Assembly: GCF_017814435.1 (NCBI RefSeq)
Contig: NZ_JAGJCB010000002.1
Span: 369,665-433,664 of the forward strand
DNA length: 64,000 nt
From: Mariniflexile gromovii
Lineage (GTDB): Bacteria > Bacteroidota > Bacteroidia > Flavobacteriales > Flavobacteriaceae
Direction of reading: 5' to 3'
The position numbers and the translations under genes are program-made. Shown one piece after another: positions 1 through 8,467 of this stretch. Under the pieces are notes generated by a model. That model worked only from the letters and a program-made list of their open reading frames with translations, was not told the DNA's origin and ran no database searches. Each line of letters opens with the position of its first letter. Position 1 is the stretch's first letter.

Positions 1-50
1 AAGGTTGGCAACCGAATGATAAATTCTAAATGATTTCAAATTTGAGTATA

Positions 51-82
51 AAAAAGACCGAAGTTAAAACACTTCAGTCTTT
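51..82 (-). terminator. Hairpin terminator downstream of the DUF1761 gene
   Basis: Arms AAAGAC-GAAGT and ACTTC-GTCTTT pair around a 6-nt loop with one internal mismatch. Read on the minus strand the stem is followed by a T run. It lies just after the stop of the DUF1761 gene. Confidence 0.6.
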
Positions 83-106
83 GATTATATTAAAAGTTTA
101 CAAAAA

Positions 107-592
107 TTATTTCCAAGCACAAATAATACCACCCATAATACCAAGTGTTACTATCCAATAACCAGCGTTAATAAAGATGTATTTGGCGCTTTTGCGTTCA
201 AATAAAGCATTGGTGCCCAAAATAGGCAAAGCAATAAAAATACCCGTTAAGACACCGTGAAAAACACCATGTTTAAAGGTTCTAAAAGACTCTGAATAGT
301 CTACCATAAAAGCTTCGTATGAAGGTAAAGCATTTGCTGGATCTCCTCCTATTAAACTAAAAGCCCCCATTTGATGAATAACAATTCCCGGTAATGCGGT
401 TGCTAATATAAAAGCAAAAAGGAATGCCAAACCAAAAATTTTGGCCATGTTTGCTCCTTTCATTTTTTTTTCGGTCATGTCGGCTGCTTGCATCCAAGCG
501 TTACCAAATACTTTTGGGTGATACCAAATAAATCCAACAAGTAATGCCGAAACTGCTGAGGCTAAAACTGCATAAATATTAAAAAAATCCAT
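107..592 (-). CDS. DUF1761 family small membrane protein
   Basis: This is a 161-residue integral membrane protein with about four hydrophobic segments (near residues 5-25, 50-70, 105-125 and 140-158). The family signature WYHPKVFGNAWM follows the first segment. DUF1761 proteins have no established biochemical function. The gene stands alone between its own terminator and the convergently placed end of glnS, and no operon partner is visible. The start is an ATG directly after an A-rich stretch. The family assignment rests on recognition of the N-terminal signature and the topology; the role is unknown. Confidence 0.75.
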   Translation of the reverse strand: MDFFNIYAVLASAVSALLVGFIWYHPKVFGNAWMQAADMTEKKMKGANMAKIFGLAFLFAFILATALPGIVIHQMGAFSLIGGDPANALPSYEAFMVDYSESFRTFKHGVFHGVLTGIFIALPILGTNALFERKSAKYIFINAGYWIVTLGIMGGIICAWK

Positions 593-674
593 AATAAATT
601 TAGTTAAAAAGTTAGATTATAAATATAGTTAAAATAATAATATGTGCTTCATTTTTAGTTATTTGAAAAACAAA

Positions 675-2681
675 CTACACAAGCGTATTTGCTTCTTCAA
701 CCAAAATAGTGCTTGAATCTTCTAGGGCTTTGTTTATAAAATCATTCACTTCGTCATTTATTTCCAAACCATTTTTTATTAATACACCTAAAACAATCAT
801 GGTAGCAATACGTGTTCCTACTTTTTTAGCAGCGGTATTGAAAAGTGGTTTCAACTCATCATAACTAACATCTTTGGCAAGTTCTTGAATTTCTTCTTTT
901 GCTTTAAGTTGTTTTGCTTCTGGTAAATTGGTGTATTTTTTACCTAATTGCTGAATCACATCAATGGCTTTGCGCTGTGATTGCGATGCATTATTTTGTG
1001 GTTTATTTTGGTTCTTGTTGGCGTTTTCTACAGGTTTTCGTTTCTCCCAAGAGTCTCTTAATCCTACTGTTTTATTAAATATTAATTTATTTGAAGAAGA
1101 ATCGTTATCCACATTAAAATATCCTAAACGTTGAAACTGGAACCGCTCTCCTACTTTAGCTTCTAACAAACTTGGCTCTACATACGCTTCAATAATTTTT
1201 AAAGATTCAGGATTTAAAAACGCCATGAAATCTTTATCTTGATGGCTATCTGGCGCTTCATCCATAAACAAACGATCGTATTCCCTAACTTCTGCTTTGA
1301 TAGCGTGTTTTATAGATACCCAATGCAGTGTCCCTTTAACTTTTTTGGATGTATCTTCAGAATAGGTACAGTGTATTTCTAAAATGTTTCCATTTGCATC
1401 CTTTACAACAGATTCTGCTTTGATGATGAAGGCATTTTTTAAACGAACTTCGCCACCCAATTTAAGTCTGAAAAATTTACTGCCTGCTTGTTCTTTAAAG
1501 TCTTCTTTTTCAATATAAAGTTCTCGTGAAAATGGTACTTTTCTAAAACCTGCACTTTCGTCTTCTTGGTTGTTTTCAGCTTCCAACCATTCTTCTTTTC
1601 CTTCAGGGTAGTTAGTAATAACCAATTTAACAGGATCTAAAACAGCCATAACACGAGGCGCTGTTTTATTCAAATCTTCACGAATACAAAATTCTAAAAG
1701 CGATACATCAATAACGTTATCGCGTTTGGCAACACCAACAGTTTCAACAAATTTTCTTAGTGCATTTGGGGTATAACCTCTGCGACGCAAACCAGAAATG
1801 GTTGGCATACGGGGGTCGTCCCATCCGTTTACAATCCCATCCTCAACCAGTTTAAGCAGCTTACGCTTACTCATAATAGTGTAGCTTAAGTTTAAACGTG
1901 CAAACTCACGTTGCTTAGGCCTAACTAAGGTTTCGTCTACTACTTGGTCTAAAAACCAATCGTAAAGCTCTCTGTGAGGTTTAAATTCCAACGAACACAA
2001 TGAATGTGAAATTTGCTCGATATAATCGCTTTCACCATGGGTCCAATCGTACATGGGGTAAATACACCAATCATTACCTGTTCTATGGTGATGCTTCTTT
2101 AAAATACGGTACATAATGGGGTCGCGCATCAACATGTTGGGATGCTGCATATCTATTTTTGCACGTAAAATATGTTCGCCTTCTTCAAATTCGCCCGCTT
2201 TCATACGTTCAAACAAATCTAAATTTTCGGCTACAGTTCTATTTCTAAAAGGACCATCTACCCCAGGTTGTGTGGGAGTTCCTTTTTGTTCGGCCATAGC
2301 TTCACTTGTTTGCGAATCTACATACGCCTTTCCTTCTTTTATAAATAAAATAGCCCAATCATAAAGCTGTTGGAAGTAATCTGAAGAAAATAATTCTTTA
2401 TCCCATTTATAACCTAGCCATGCTACATCTTCTTTAATGGCATCTACATATTCTTGCTCTTCCTTTGCGGGATTGGTATCATCAAAACGAAGATTTACAG
2501 GTGCATTATACTTTTCACCCAAACCAAAACTAATGCCAATGGCTTTGGTATGTCCAATATGCAAATACCCATTTGGTTCTGGAGGAAAACGAAAACGTAA
2601 TTTGTTTTTTGGCATGCCGTTTGCCAAATCTTCTTCTATAATTTGCTCTAAAAAGTTTAGTGATTTTCTTTCTTCAGACAT
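675..2681 (-). CDS. glnS: Glutaminyl-tRNA synthetase with C-terminal YqeY-like extension
   Basis: A class I aminoacyl-tRNA synthetase that charges tRNA-Gln with glutamine. The HIGH-type motif PPEPNGYLHIGH and the KMSKS-type motif IMSKRK are both present, and the beta-barrel anticodon-binding domain follows. After about residue 555 comes a Lys/Asn/Gln-rich linker and a helical tail of about 90 residues, reminiscent of the GlnRS/YqeY fusions known in several bacteria. I chose the ATG at 2681 (protein starts MSEERKS, 668 residues). A longer frame begins at 2786, but a -7 promoter box at 2723-2730 lies inside that extension, so it is probably not translated. The gene is divergent from folB. Confidence 0.95.
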   Translation of the reverse strand: MSEERKSLNFLEQIIEEDLANGMPKNKLRFRFPPEPNGYLHIGHTKAIGISFGLGEKYNAPVNLRFDDTNPAKEEQEYVDAIKEDVAWLGYKWDKELFSSDYFQQLYDWAILFIKEGKAYVDSQTSEAMAEQKGTPTQPGVDGPFRNRTVAENLDLFERMKAGEFEEGEHILRAKIDMQHPNMLMRDPIMYRILKKHHHRTGNDWCIYPMYDWTHGESDYIEQISHSLCSLEFKPHRELYDWFLDQVVDETLVRPKQREFARLNLSYTIMSKRKLLKLVEDGIVNGWDDPRMPTISGLRRRGYTPNALRKFVETVGVAKRDNVIDVSLLEFCIREDLNKTAPRVMAVLDPVKLVITNYPEGKEEWLEAENNQEDESAGFRKVPFSRELYIEKEDFKEQAGSKFFRLKLGGEVRLKNAFIIKAESVVKDANGNILEIHCTYSEDTSKKVKGTLHWVSIKHAIKAEVREYDRLFMDEAPDSHQDKDFMAFLNPESLKIIEAYVEPSLLEAKVGERFQFQRLGYFNVDNDSSSNKLIFNKTVGLRDSWEKRKPVENANKNQNKPQNNASQSQRKAIDVIQQLGKKYTNLPEAKQLKAKEEIQELAKDVSYDELKPLFNTAAKKVGTRIATMIVLGVLIKNGLEINDEVNDFINKALEDSSTILVEEANTLV

Positions 2682-2722
2682 AAAAATGTATCGCAATAGG
2701 TAATTAAACAAAAAATATTGTG

Positions 2723-2730
2723 CAAAATTA
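2723..2730 (-). promoter_or_regulatory. Candidate -7 box for glnS
   Basis: Read on the minus strand this is TAATTTTG, an exact match to the Bacteroidota -7 consensus TAnnTTTG. It lies 42 bases upstream of the chosen glnS start. No clear -33 TTG is seen at the expected distance. Confidence 0.45.
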
Positions 2731-2760
2731 GGTAATTTTACCGACTTAAAACCACCTAAC

Positions 2761-3123
<363 letters not shown>

Positions 3124-3131
3124 TTTAAAAT

Positions 3132-3161
3132 GTTGTAAAGTCTTAATTTTTTTTAAATTTG
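3132..3161 (+). promoter_or_regulatory. Promoter of tRNA-Cys
   Basis: A TTG at 3132-3134 is separated by 19 bases from TAAATTTG at 3154-3161. This is a textbook Bacteroidota housekeeping promoter (TTG-N19-TAnnTTTG). Transcription should start about 6 bases before the tRNA. Confidence 0.8.
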
Positions 3162-3173
3162 CAGCACAATTAA

Positions 3174-3244
3174 GGTGTCGTGGCCGAGTGGCTAGGCTCA
3201 GCTCTGCAAAAGCTGCTACAGCGGTTCGAATCCGCTCGACACCT
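3174..3244 (+). tRNA. tRNA-Cys (GCA)
   Basis: The acceptor arm GGTGTCG/CGACACC pairs perfectly. The anticodon stem CAGCT/AGCTG encloses the loop CTGCAAA with anticodon GCA at 3206-3208. The T arm contains GGTTCGAAT, and the discriminator base is T, as expected for cysteine tRNAs. CCA is not encoded. Confidence 0.96.
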
Positions 3245-3250
3245 CAAAAA

Positions 3251-3280
3251 AAGCTTCTGGTAGATTCAGAAGCTTTTTTT
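3251..3280 (+). terminator. Terminator of tRNA-Cys, possibly bidirectional
   Basis: A perfect 9-bp stem AAGCTTCTG/CAGAAGCTT with a 7-nt loop is followed by a T run. An A run precedes it, so it could also end transcripts from the convergent LysE-type gene. Confidence 0.85.
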
Positions 3281-3959
3281 ATTTTAAGGGACTTATTTTT
3301 TCTAATTTCTCCTTTAAAAGTTCTTTTTCCTTTGGAAAAAAACCTTGAACTAAAAGTAAAACTCCAAAACCTAAAATAACCAAAGCAATTATTTTTTTTG
3401 TTTTGAATATAATACGCGGTGTTAACCTGCTCTTAAGCTTTTTAGCGACCACTATTTTAACCAAATCGACTAAAAAATAGACTGCTAAAATAGTGCTCAA
3501 AAATACCACGACACCATCATTGGAGCTGGTAATTGAATTTGCTATCACTATAAATGCTACCCAACCTAATAACACACCTATATTAATAAAGTTGAGCAGA
3601 AATCCTTTTAAAAAAAGCTTACCGTAGCCTTTTTTGATTTCAATTTTATGATATTCCCTCAGAATTTCTCGAAACGATTTTGATGTTTTAATGAAGGAAA
3701 TAAACCCATAAGTTACTAACAAAACACCTCCAAAAATTAAAAAACTAGGATCGTCTTTTATAGATTCGAGCAATTTACTGGTGCTAAAAAAGGCCACTAT
3801 AATGAATAGAATATCTGCCAACATAACACCACAATCGAAAATTAGCGCACTTTTAAAGCCTTTTGTTGCGCTGGTTTCAAGCAGCACAAAAAAAACAGGC
3901 CCAATGGTAAAGGCTAAAATAATTCCGAAAGGAATAGCAGCTAAAATATCATCTAACAT
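3279..3959 (-). CDS. LysE/RhtB family amino-acid exporter
   Basis: A 226-residue inner-membrane protein with about six hydrophobic segments. The N-terminal segment FGIILAFTIGPVFFVLLETS is the LysE-family signature (G-x3-GP). These transporters export amino acids or related small molecules; the substrate cannot be read from sequence. The C-terminus is lysine-rich. The gene converges on tRNA-Cys and its stop lies in the shared terminator. Confidence 0.8.
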   Translation of the reverse strand: MLDDILAAIPFGIILAFTIGPVFFVLLETSATKGFKSALIFDCGVMLADILFIIVAFFSTSKLLESIKDDPSFLIFGGVLLVTYGFISFIKTSKSFREILREYHKIEIKKGYGKLFLKGFLLNFINIGVLLGWVAFIVIANSITSSNDGVVVFLSTILAVYFLVDLVKIVVAKKLKSRLTPRIIFKTKKIIALVILGFGVLLLVQGFFPKEKELLKEKLEKISPLK

Positions 3960-3990
3960 AGAATTATATGAGGGTTTACTACAAAGTAAA

Positions 3991-4025
3991 GAAAAAAAGG
4001 TGTGTTAAACTAAAACACACCTTTT
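3991..4025 (-). terminator. Terminator of the beta-glucan utilization operon
   Basis: A perfect 12-bp stem AAAAGGTGTGTT/AACACACCTTTT with a 7-nt loop. On the minus strand it is followed by a T run. It lies 45 bases after the GH3 stop codon and closes the susC-to-GH3 transcript. Confidence 0.85.
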
Positions 4026-4070
4026 AAACAACAAACAAATTAAACTAAATTTATGAAATTCTTTTTATAG

Positions 4071-6359
4071 TTAAATTTTAAAATCAGCCTCTAAATTTGC
4101 TGCAGAACTACCCCCAACAAATACTTTAAAATCTCCTGGTTCCAAAATAAATTCGCCCTCATTATTAAAAAATCCCAATTCTTGTTTTGTAAGATTGAAA
4201 CTTACCGTAACTTCTTGATTTGGTTCCAAAGAAACCATTTCAAAGCCTTTTAATTCTTTTACAGGTCTGGTAATACTTCCAAACAAGTCTCTTATATAAA
4301 GCTGAACAACTTCTTTACCTGTAACGCTTCCCGTATTTTTTACCTTCACGGAAACTTTCACTGCTTCACTAGAAATCTTTTCAACTAAAAGATTATTATA
4401 TGAAAATGTGGTGTAGCTTAACCCATGCCCAAAAGGATATAGAGGCGTATTACTTTCATCGGTATAATGCGACCAAAACACTTCGTTTGGTGCAGGAATA
4501 ACTGGCCTTCCTGTATTTTTATAATTGTAATAAATTGGTATTTGCCCTACGCTTCTTGGAAACGTCATGGGTAATTTTCCACTCGGGTTATAATCGCCAT
4601 ACAAAACTTGAGCAATGGCGTTACCACTTTTAGTACCTAATTGCCATGCTTCAACAATGGCAGGAATATGCGCATCTGCCCAAGGAATTGTTAATGGACG
4701 TCCATTGTTTAAAACTAAAACAATGTTTTTGTTCACTTTATAAATTGCTTCTAAAAGTTCCTGTTGTACACCTGGCAAACCTAAATCTGTTCTACTACGT
4801 GCTTCGCCACTATGGAAACCGTGTTCACCCAAAACCATGACTACAACATCGGCTGTTTTAGCGGTTTGAATTGCTTCGGGAAACTCGCTTTTATCTGTAG
4901 TATTAATTATTAACTCTAAGGGAAATACGGTTTGCCCCAATGTTAAATCGGCTCCTTTAGCATAAGTTAATATATTGCCTGTATAGTCTTGCATGCCTTC
5001 AAGCACTGAGATAGCGGTACTGTCTTTTGTTGCTAACCTCCAACTACCTAAAGGACTTGTTTTATCGGCCGCTAAAGCACCTATCAACGCTATTTTTTGT
5101 CCTTCTTTTTTAAGTGGTAACAGCTTATTTTCATTTTTAAGAAGTACAATTGACTTTTTAGCCATATCTAATACAGCATCTTGAATTTCTTGACTTCCTA
5201 TCACTTGTTTTTCAGTTTCTTTGTTGCAATATTTATAAGGATCATCAAATAACCCAAGTTCAAATTTTACTCTTAAAATACGTTTTACAGCATCATCTAT
5301 AAGCGCTTCTTGAACACGACCTTCTTTTACCAAATTTGCCAATTCATCTACATAGGCATATGATTCCATATCCATATCTGAACCAGCATTCGATGCCAAT
5401 TCAGCAGCATGTTTTTTATTTTTAGCATGCCCATGGGCAATCATTTCGTTGATAGAACCCCAATCTGAGACCACAAAACCGGTAAAACCCCATTTTCCTT
5501 TTAAAATATCACGCTGTAAAAAAGCATTTCCTGTTGCAGGAATACCATTTAATTCGTTAAAAGAATTCATAAAGGTTCGTACACCAGCATCGGTAGCGGC
5601 CTTAAATGGTGGAAAAATGATGTTATTTAATGTTGAGGTGCCTACATCAACGGTATTATAATCTCTACCCGATTCGGCAAAACCATAACCCGCCCAATGT
5701 TTAGCGCATGCAGCAATGGTTTCAGGGGATGCTAAATCGTCACCTTGAAAGCCTTTAACTCGAGCTATAGCTATTTTACTTCCTAAGTAAGTGTCTTCAC
5801 CTGCACCTTCCATAACGCGTCCCCAACGCGCATCTCTAGAGATATCTACCATAGGTGCAAACGTCCAATTAATACCTGCTGCTGCCGCTTCTTTAGCAGC
5901 TACTTCAGAAGATCTTTTAATGGCTTCTAAATCCCAACTAGCAGCTTCAGCTAATGGAATGGGACTTAAAGTTTCATAACCATGAATCACATCAAAACCT
6001 ATAATTAATGGAATGCCCAATCTGGTTTCTTCCACAGCTATTCTTTGCACTGCCCTTACCTCATCTACACCTGTTACATTAAGCATAGACCCTACATAAC
6101 CCTTCTTTAAATGCTCATATTTTTTAGAAGCATCGCCTGTGGATGGCGTTGGCCCCGTAACATCCCAAAAGCCATTATATTGATTCATTTGACCAATTTT
6201 TTCTTCGAGTGTCATTTTTGATAGTAATTCTGAAACTTTCTTTTCTATTACATCATTAGAATTATTTGAGCTATATAAAGCTTCCTTTTTCTCTTTACAT
6301 GATACCGTTGCCACTAAAAGAACAACAATAAGTAAACTATTAAGATTGTTTTTTTTCAT
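4071..6359 (-). CDS. Glycoside hydrolase family 3 beta-glucosidase, lipoprotein
   Basis: A BglX-type GH3 enzyme of 762 residues that releases glucose from the non-reducing ends of beta-glucosides. It has a lipoprotein signal peptide with Cys21 (TVSC), so it is probably membrane-anchored. The N-terminal barrel carries KHWAGYGFAESGRDYN near residues 220-235 and the nucleophile Asp299 in GFVVSDWGSI. The C-terminal fibronectin-III-like domain ends the protein. It is the last gene of the locus, 2 bases after the GH16 gene. In context it would finish the oligosaccharides released by GH16, most likely laminari-oligosaccharides. The fold and chemistry are firm; linkage preference is inferred. Confidence 0.93.
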   Translation of the reverse strand: MKKNNLNSLLIVVLLVATVSCKEKKEALYSSNNSNDVIEKKVSELLSKMTLEEKIGQMNQYNGFWDVTGPTPSTGDASKKYEHLKKGYVGSMLNVTGVDEVRAVQRIAVEETRLGIPLIIGFDVIHGYETLSPIPLAEAASWDLEAIKRSSEVAAKEAAAAGINWTFAPMVDISRDARWGRVMEGAGEDTYLGSKIAIARVKGFQGDDLASPETIAACAKHWAGYGFAESGRDYNTVDVGTSTLNNIIFPPFKAATDAGVRTFMNSFNELNGIPATGNAFLQRDILKGKWGFTGFVVSDWGSINEMIAHGHAKNKKHAAELASNAGSDMDMESYAYVDELANLVKEGRVQEALIDDAVKRILRVKFELGLFDDPYKYCNKETEKQVIGSQEIQDAVLDMAKKSIVLLKNENKLLPLKKEGQKIALIGALAADKTSPLGSWRLATKDSTAISVLEGMQDYTGNILTYAKGADLTLGQTVFPLELIINTTDKSEFPEAIQTAKTADVVVMVLGEHGFHSGEARSRTDLGLPGVQQELLEAIYKVNKNIVLVLNNGRPLTIPWADAHIPAIVEAWQLGTKSGNAIAQVLYGDYNPSGKLPMTFPRSVGQIPIYYNYKNTGRPVIPAPNEVFWSHYTDESNTPLYPFGHGLSYTTFSYNNLLVEKISSEAVKVSVKVKNTGSVTGKEVVQLYIRDLFGSITRPVKELKGFEMVSLEPNQEVTVSFNLTKQELGFFNNEGEFILEPGDFKVFVGGSSAANLEADFKI

Positions 6360-6361
6360 AA

Positions 6362-7459
6362 TTATTGATATACCCTAACGTAATCCACCTCCATTACAGA
6401 CTCTGTAAAATTAGGGTCGATAGTAAACCAACTACCTCCCATGGCTACATTAAGAATTAAAAATTGTGCTGCATTATATGGCCAAGTACTACTGTTTATA
6501 ACCGATGGTTTATAGCTGTACTTATAAACGTTGTCTATAAAAAACTTAAGTTCGTTTGATGACCATTCAACGCTATACACATGGTATGCGGTTGCATAAT
6601 CGGTTATTGTGGTCTCTCCCACTTGCGTATTTGCACAACCACCTGAACACGATGGTGTGTGTGTAGCACTTGATATTTTGGTTGGGTTATGTCCCCAATG
6701 TTCCATAATATCTATTTCTCCGCATGCAGGCCACCCAACGGCGTCAATATTAGCGCCCAACATCCAAATAGCTGGCCATGTACCGGTTCCTGTTGGTAAT
6801 TTAGCCCTAACATCAACTCTGCCGTATGTAAAATCGAATTTACCTTTGGTTAATAGTCTGGTAGAGGTATATTGAAAACCTTGATAACTTTCCTTTTTTG
6901 CTATAATTTTTAAAACACCATTTTCAACTTTAACATTGTCTATTCTATTTGTATAATGTTGCTTTTCACCATTTCCCCATCCATTAGTACCATTACCAAT
7001 ATCATAACCCCACTTTGTGGCATCTGGAGATCCTGTGCCATCAAACTCATCGGACCAGATTAGTTGTGGTCCTTTTTCTGCAACAAATACCGTTATTTTT
7101 TTAAAATCGCTAATGGTATTACCTGTACTTGAGTAAGCAAATACAGTTATAATATAATCGCTTAAACCTTCTTTAGTACATATGTAATTAAATGTGCCTG
7201 TTGTATTTTTTACTTCAGCATCACTACCTACTCTAAAGCCATAAGAAACAGCATTTGTTGCTGTAGCATTACACGTTATAAAACCAGACCCATCGCCATT
7301 GATATTACTGCTATCTGCTCCAGTAATAGTTATTTGCATTACTAAGTTGGTAGGTATGATAACTTGAGGTTCTTCATTTTTTGGTTCATCACCACTACTA
7401 GAGCATGACAATATTATAAAAAAGCATATGTGAATGATATAAAGCATGTTTTTTATCAT
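6362..7459 (-). CDS. GH16 endo-beta-1,3-glucanase (laminarinase-like) lipoprotein
   Basis: A 365-residue lipoprotein (Cys19 in IILSC). Residues about 37-127 form a PKD-like domain and residues 131-365 the GH16 jelly roll. The catalytic signature is E248-I-D-I-M-E253, with nucleophile and acid/base at the two Glu. The adjacent WPAIWMLG and the terminal DYVRVYQ are typical of laminarinase-type GH16. It should cut internal beta-1,3-glucan bonds at the cell surface. It lies between the glycan-binding protein genes and the GH3 gene. Other GH16 specificities (for example mixed-linkage glucan) cannot be excluded. Confidence 0.9.
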   Translation of the reverse strand: MIKNMLYIIHICFFIILSCSSSGDEPKNEEPQVIIPTNLVMQITITGADSSNINGDGSGFITCNATATNAVSYGFRVGSDAEVKNTTGTFNYICTKEGLSDYIITVFAYSSTGNTISDFKKITVFVAEKGPQLIWSDEFDGTGSPDATKWGYDIGNGTNGWGNGEKQHYTNRIDNVKVENGVLKIIAKKESYQGFQYTSTRLLTKGKFDFTYGRVDVRAKLPTGTGTWPAIWMLGANIDAVGWPACGEIDIMEHWGHNPTKISSATHTPSCSGGCANTQVGETTITDYATAYHVYSVEWSSNELKFFIDNVYKYSYKPSVINSSTWPYNAAQFLILNVAMGGSWFTIDPNFTESVMEVDYVRVYQ

Positions 7460-7490
7460 TTTATCTATTTAAATTTCTTGATTGTAAAAA

Positions 7491-7516
7491 AGAGGGAGAT
7501 GCGAAATCTCCCTTCT
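7491..7516 (-). terminator. Intra-operon hairpin (attenuator-like) before GH16
   Basis: GGGAGAT/ATCTCCC form a 7-bp stem with a 5-nt loop. On the minus strand it is followed by TCTTTTTT. It sits between the second binding-protein gene and GH16, so it may partly terminate the transcript or protect the 3' end of the upstream part. Confidence 0.55.
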
Positions 7517-7537
7517 TATTGCTATTAATTAACTCTT

Positions 7538-8455
7538 TTACTCTGGCACTAAAGTAAACCACCAATTAAATCCATTATTTCCGTCTGTAGTAGTTAAAAC
7601 CATTTCATTTTCTGAACGACTATAGATAATATATTGATGATTTCCGCCCGTATAATACCCTACAAAAGCTAAACCTGTTAAACTAATAGTTTCGATACCG
7701 CCTGGTGCAGTTAAAGACCACTGTGCAGTATAATCATTATAAGTATAATTTAAAATATCTGCTCCGTCTGTAGTTCCGCCAGAACCCCCTAATTCATTAA
7801 TTAAAACTTCACGACCAAAAACAGTTCCGTTAGTTACCGCAGTAAACGTACCATCTATATTAAAAGTATATCTGTCATCGTACATGCCAGTTCCTGCTTT
7901 TTCATTAGCTCCTGCACTATAATATTCAAATCCATCAACTTCTTCTTTGAGTTGTTTCGCATTTGTTACAGCAACAACAGGCCCTAAACCAAAGTGAGGT
8001 TTAGCTTCTGCTTTTATTCTCCAAGTTCTTGAACTATTGGCTGTTAACATGGTTAACAAATCTGCGGGAGGTGAATAGGTTGATAATACTTCAACTTCTA
8101 TGGTTTTGCTTGACGAAACACCACCTCTGCCAAAAGCCAATACGGTTACAGAATATGTATTAAGTCCTAAAACAGCAAAACTATAACCCTTCTTTCCGCC
8201 TGGGGCGCTGCTTACAGATCCATTATATACAAATTGATATGAGATAGCATTATCTGCCTGTGCTACAAAATTAACAACACCAGTACCATCACCAGGGCCT
8301 TGGGAAACAAACTGATCTCCATCTGCATATAATACTTCAACACTTATGTTTGTTGGGGCTGTTAAATCTCCAAATTCCACATTATCATCTTGACAGCTAG
8401 TAAATAGCATCAAAAACGTAAGGAATACTCCTGTTATATATTTAAAGTTTTTCAT
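7538..8455 (-). CDS. PKD-like surface glycan-binding lipoprotein (SusE-position)
   Basis: A 305-residue lipoprotein (Cys20 in LFTSC). It has an N-terminal PKD/Ig-like domain of about 100 residues. The C-terminal domain (from about residue 135, starting LLTMLTANSSRTWRIKAEAK) is of a kind often seen in flavobacterial glucan loci, ending in an NGFNWWFTLVPE strand. No catalytic signature is visible. Its place after susD and the first binding protein suggests an outer-membrane glycan-binding protein. The binding role is inferred from context. Confidence 0.7.
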   Translation of the reverse strand: MKNFKYITGVFLTFLMLFTSCQDDNVEFGDLTAPTNISVEVLYADGDQFVSQGPGDGTGVVNFVAQADNAISYQFVYNGSVSSAPGGKKGYSFAVLGLNTYSVTVLAFGRGGVSSSKTIEVEVLSTYSPPADLLTMLTANSSRTWRIKAEAKPHFGLGPVVAVTNAKQLKEEVDGFEYYSAGANEKAGTGMYDDRYTFNIDGTFTAVTNGTVFGREVLINELGGSGGTTDGADILNYTYNDYTAQWSLTAPGGIETISLTGLAFVGYYTGGNHQYIIYSRSENEMVLTTTDGNNGFNWWFTLVPE

Positions 8456-8467
8456 GTTTTTCTTTTT

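Noticed and set aside
1104..1112. Second TTATCCACA DnaA-type box
   Set aside because: It lies inside glnS coding sequence and is expected by chance about once or twice in 64 kb.
2116..2703. Plus-strand frames over glnS
   Set aside because: They are shadows of glnS in other frames, with no independent start signals.
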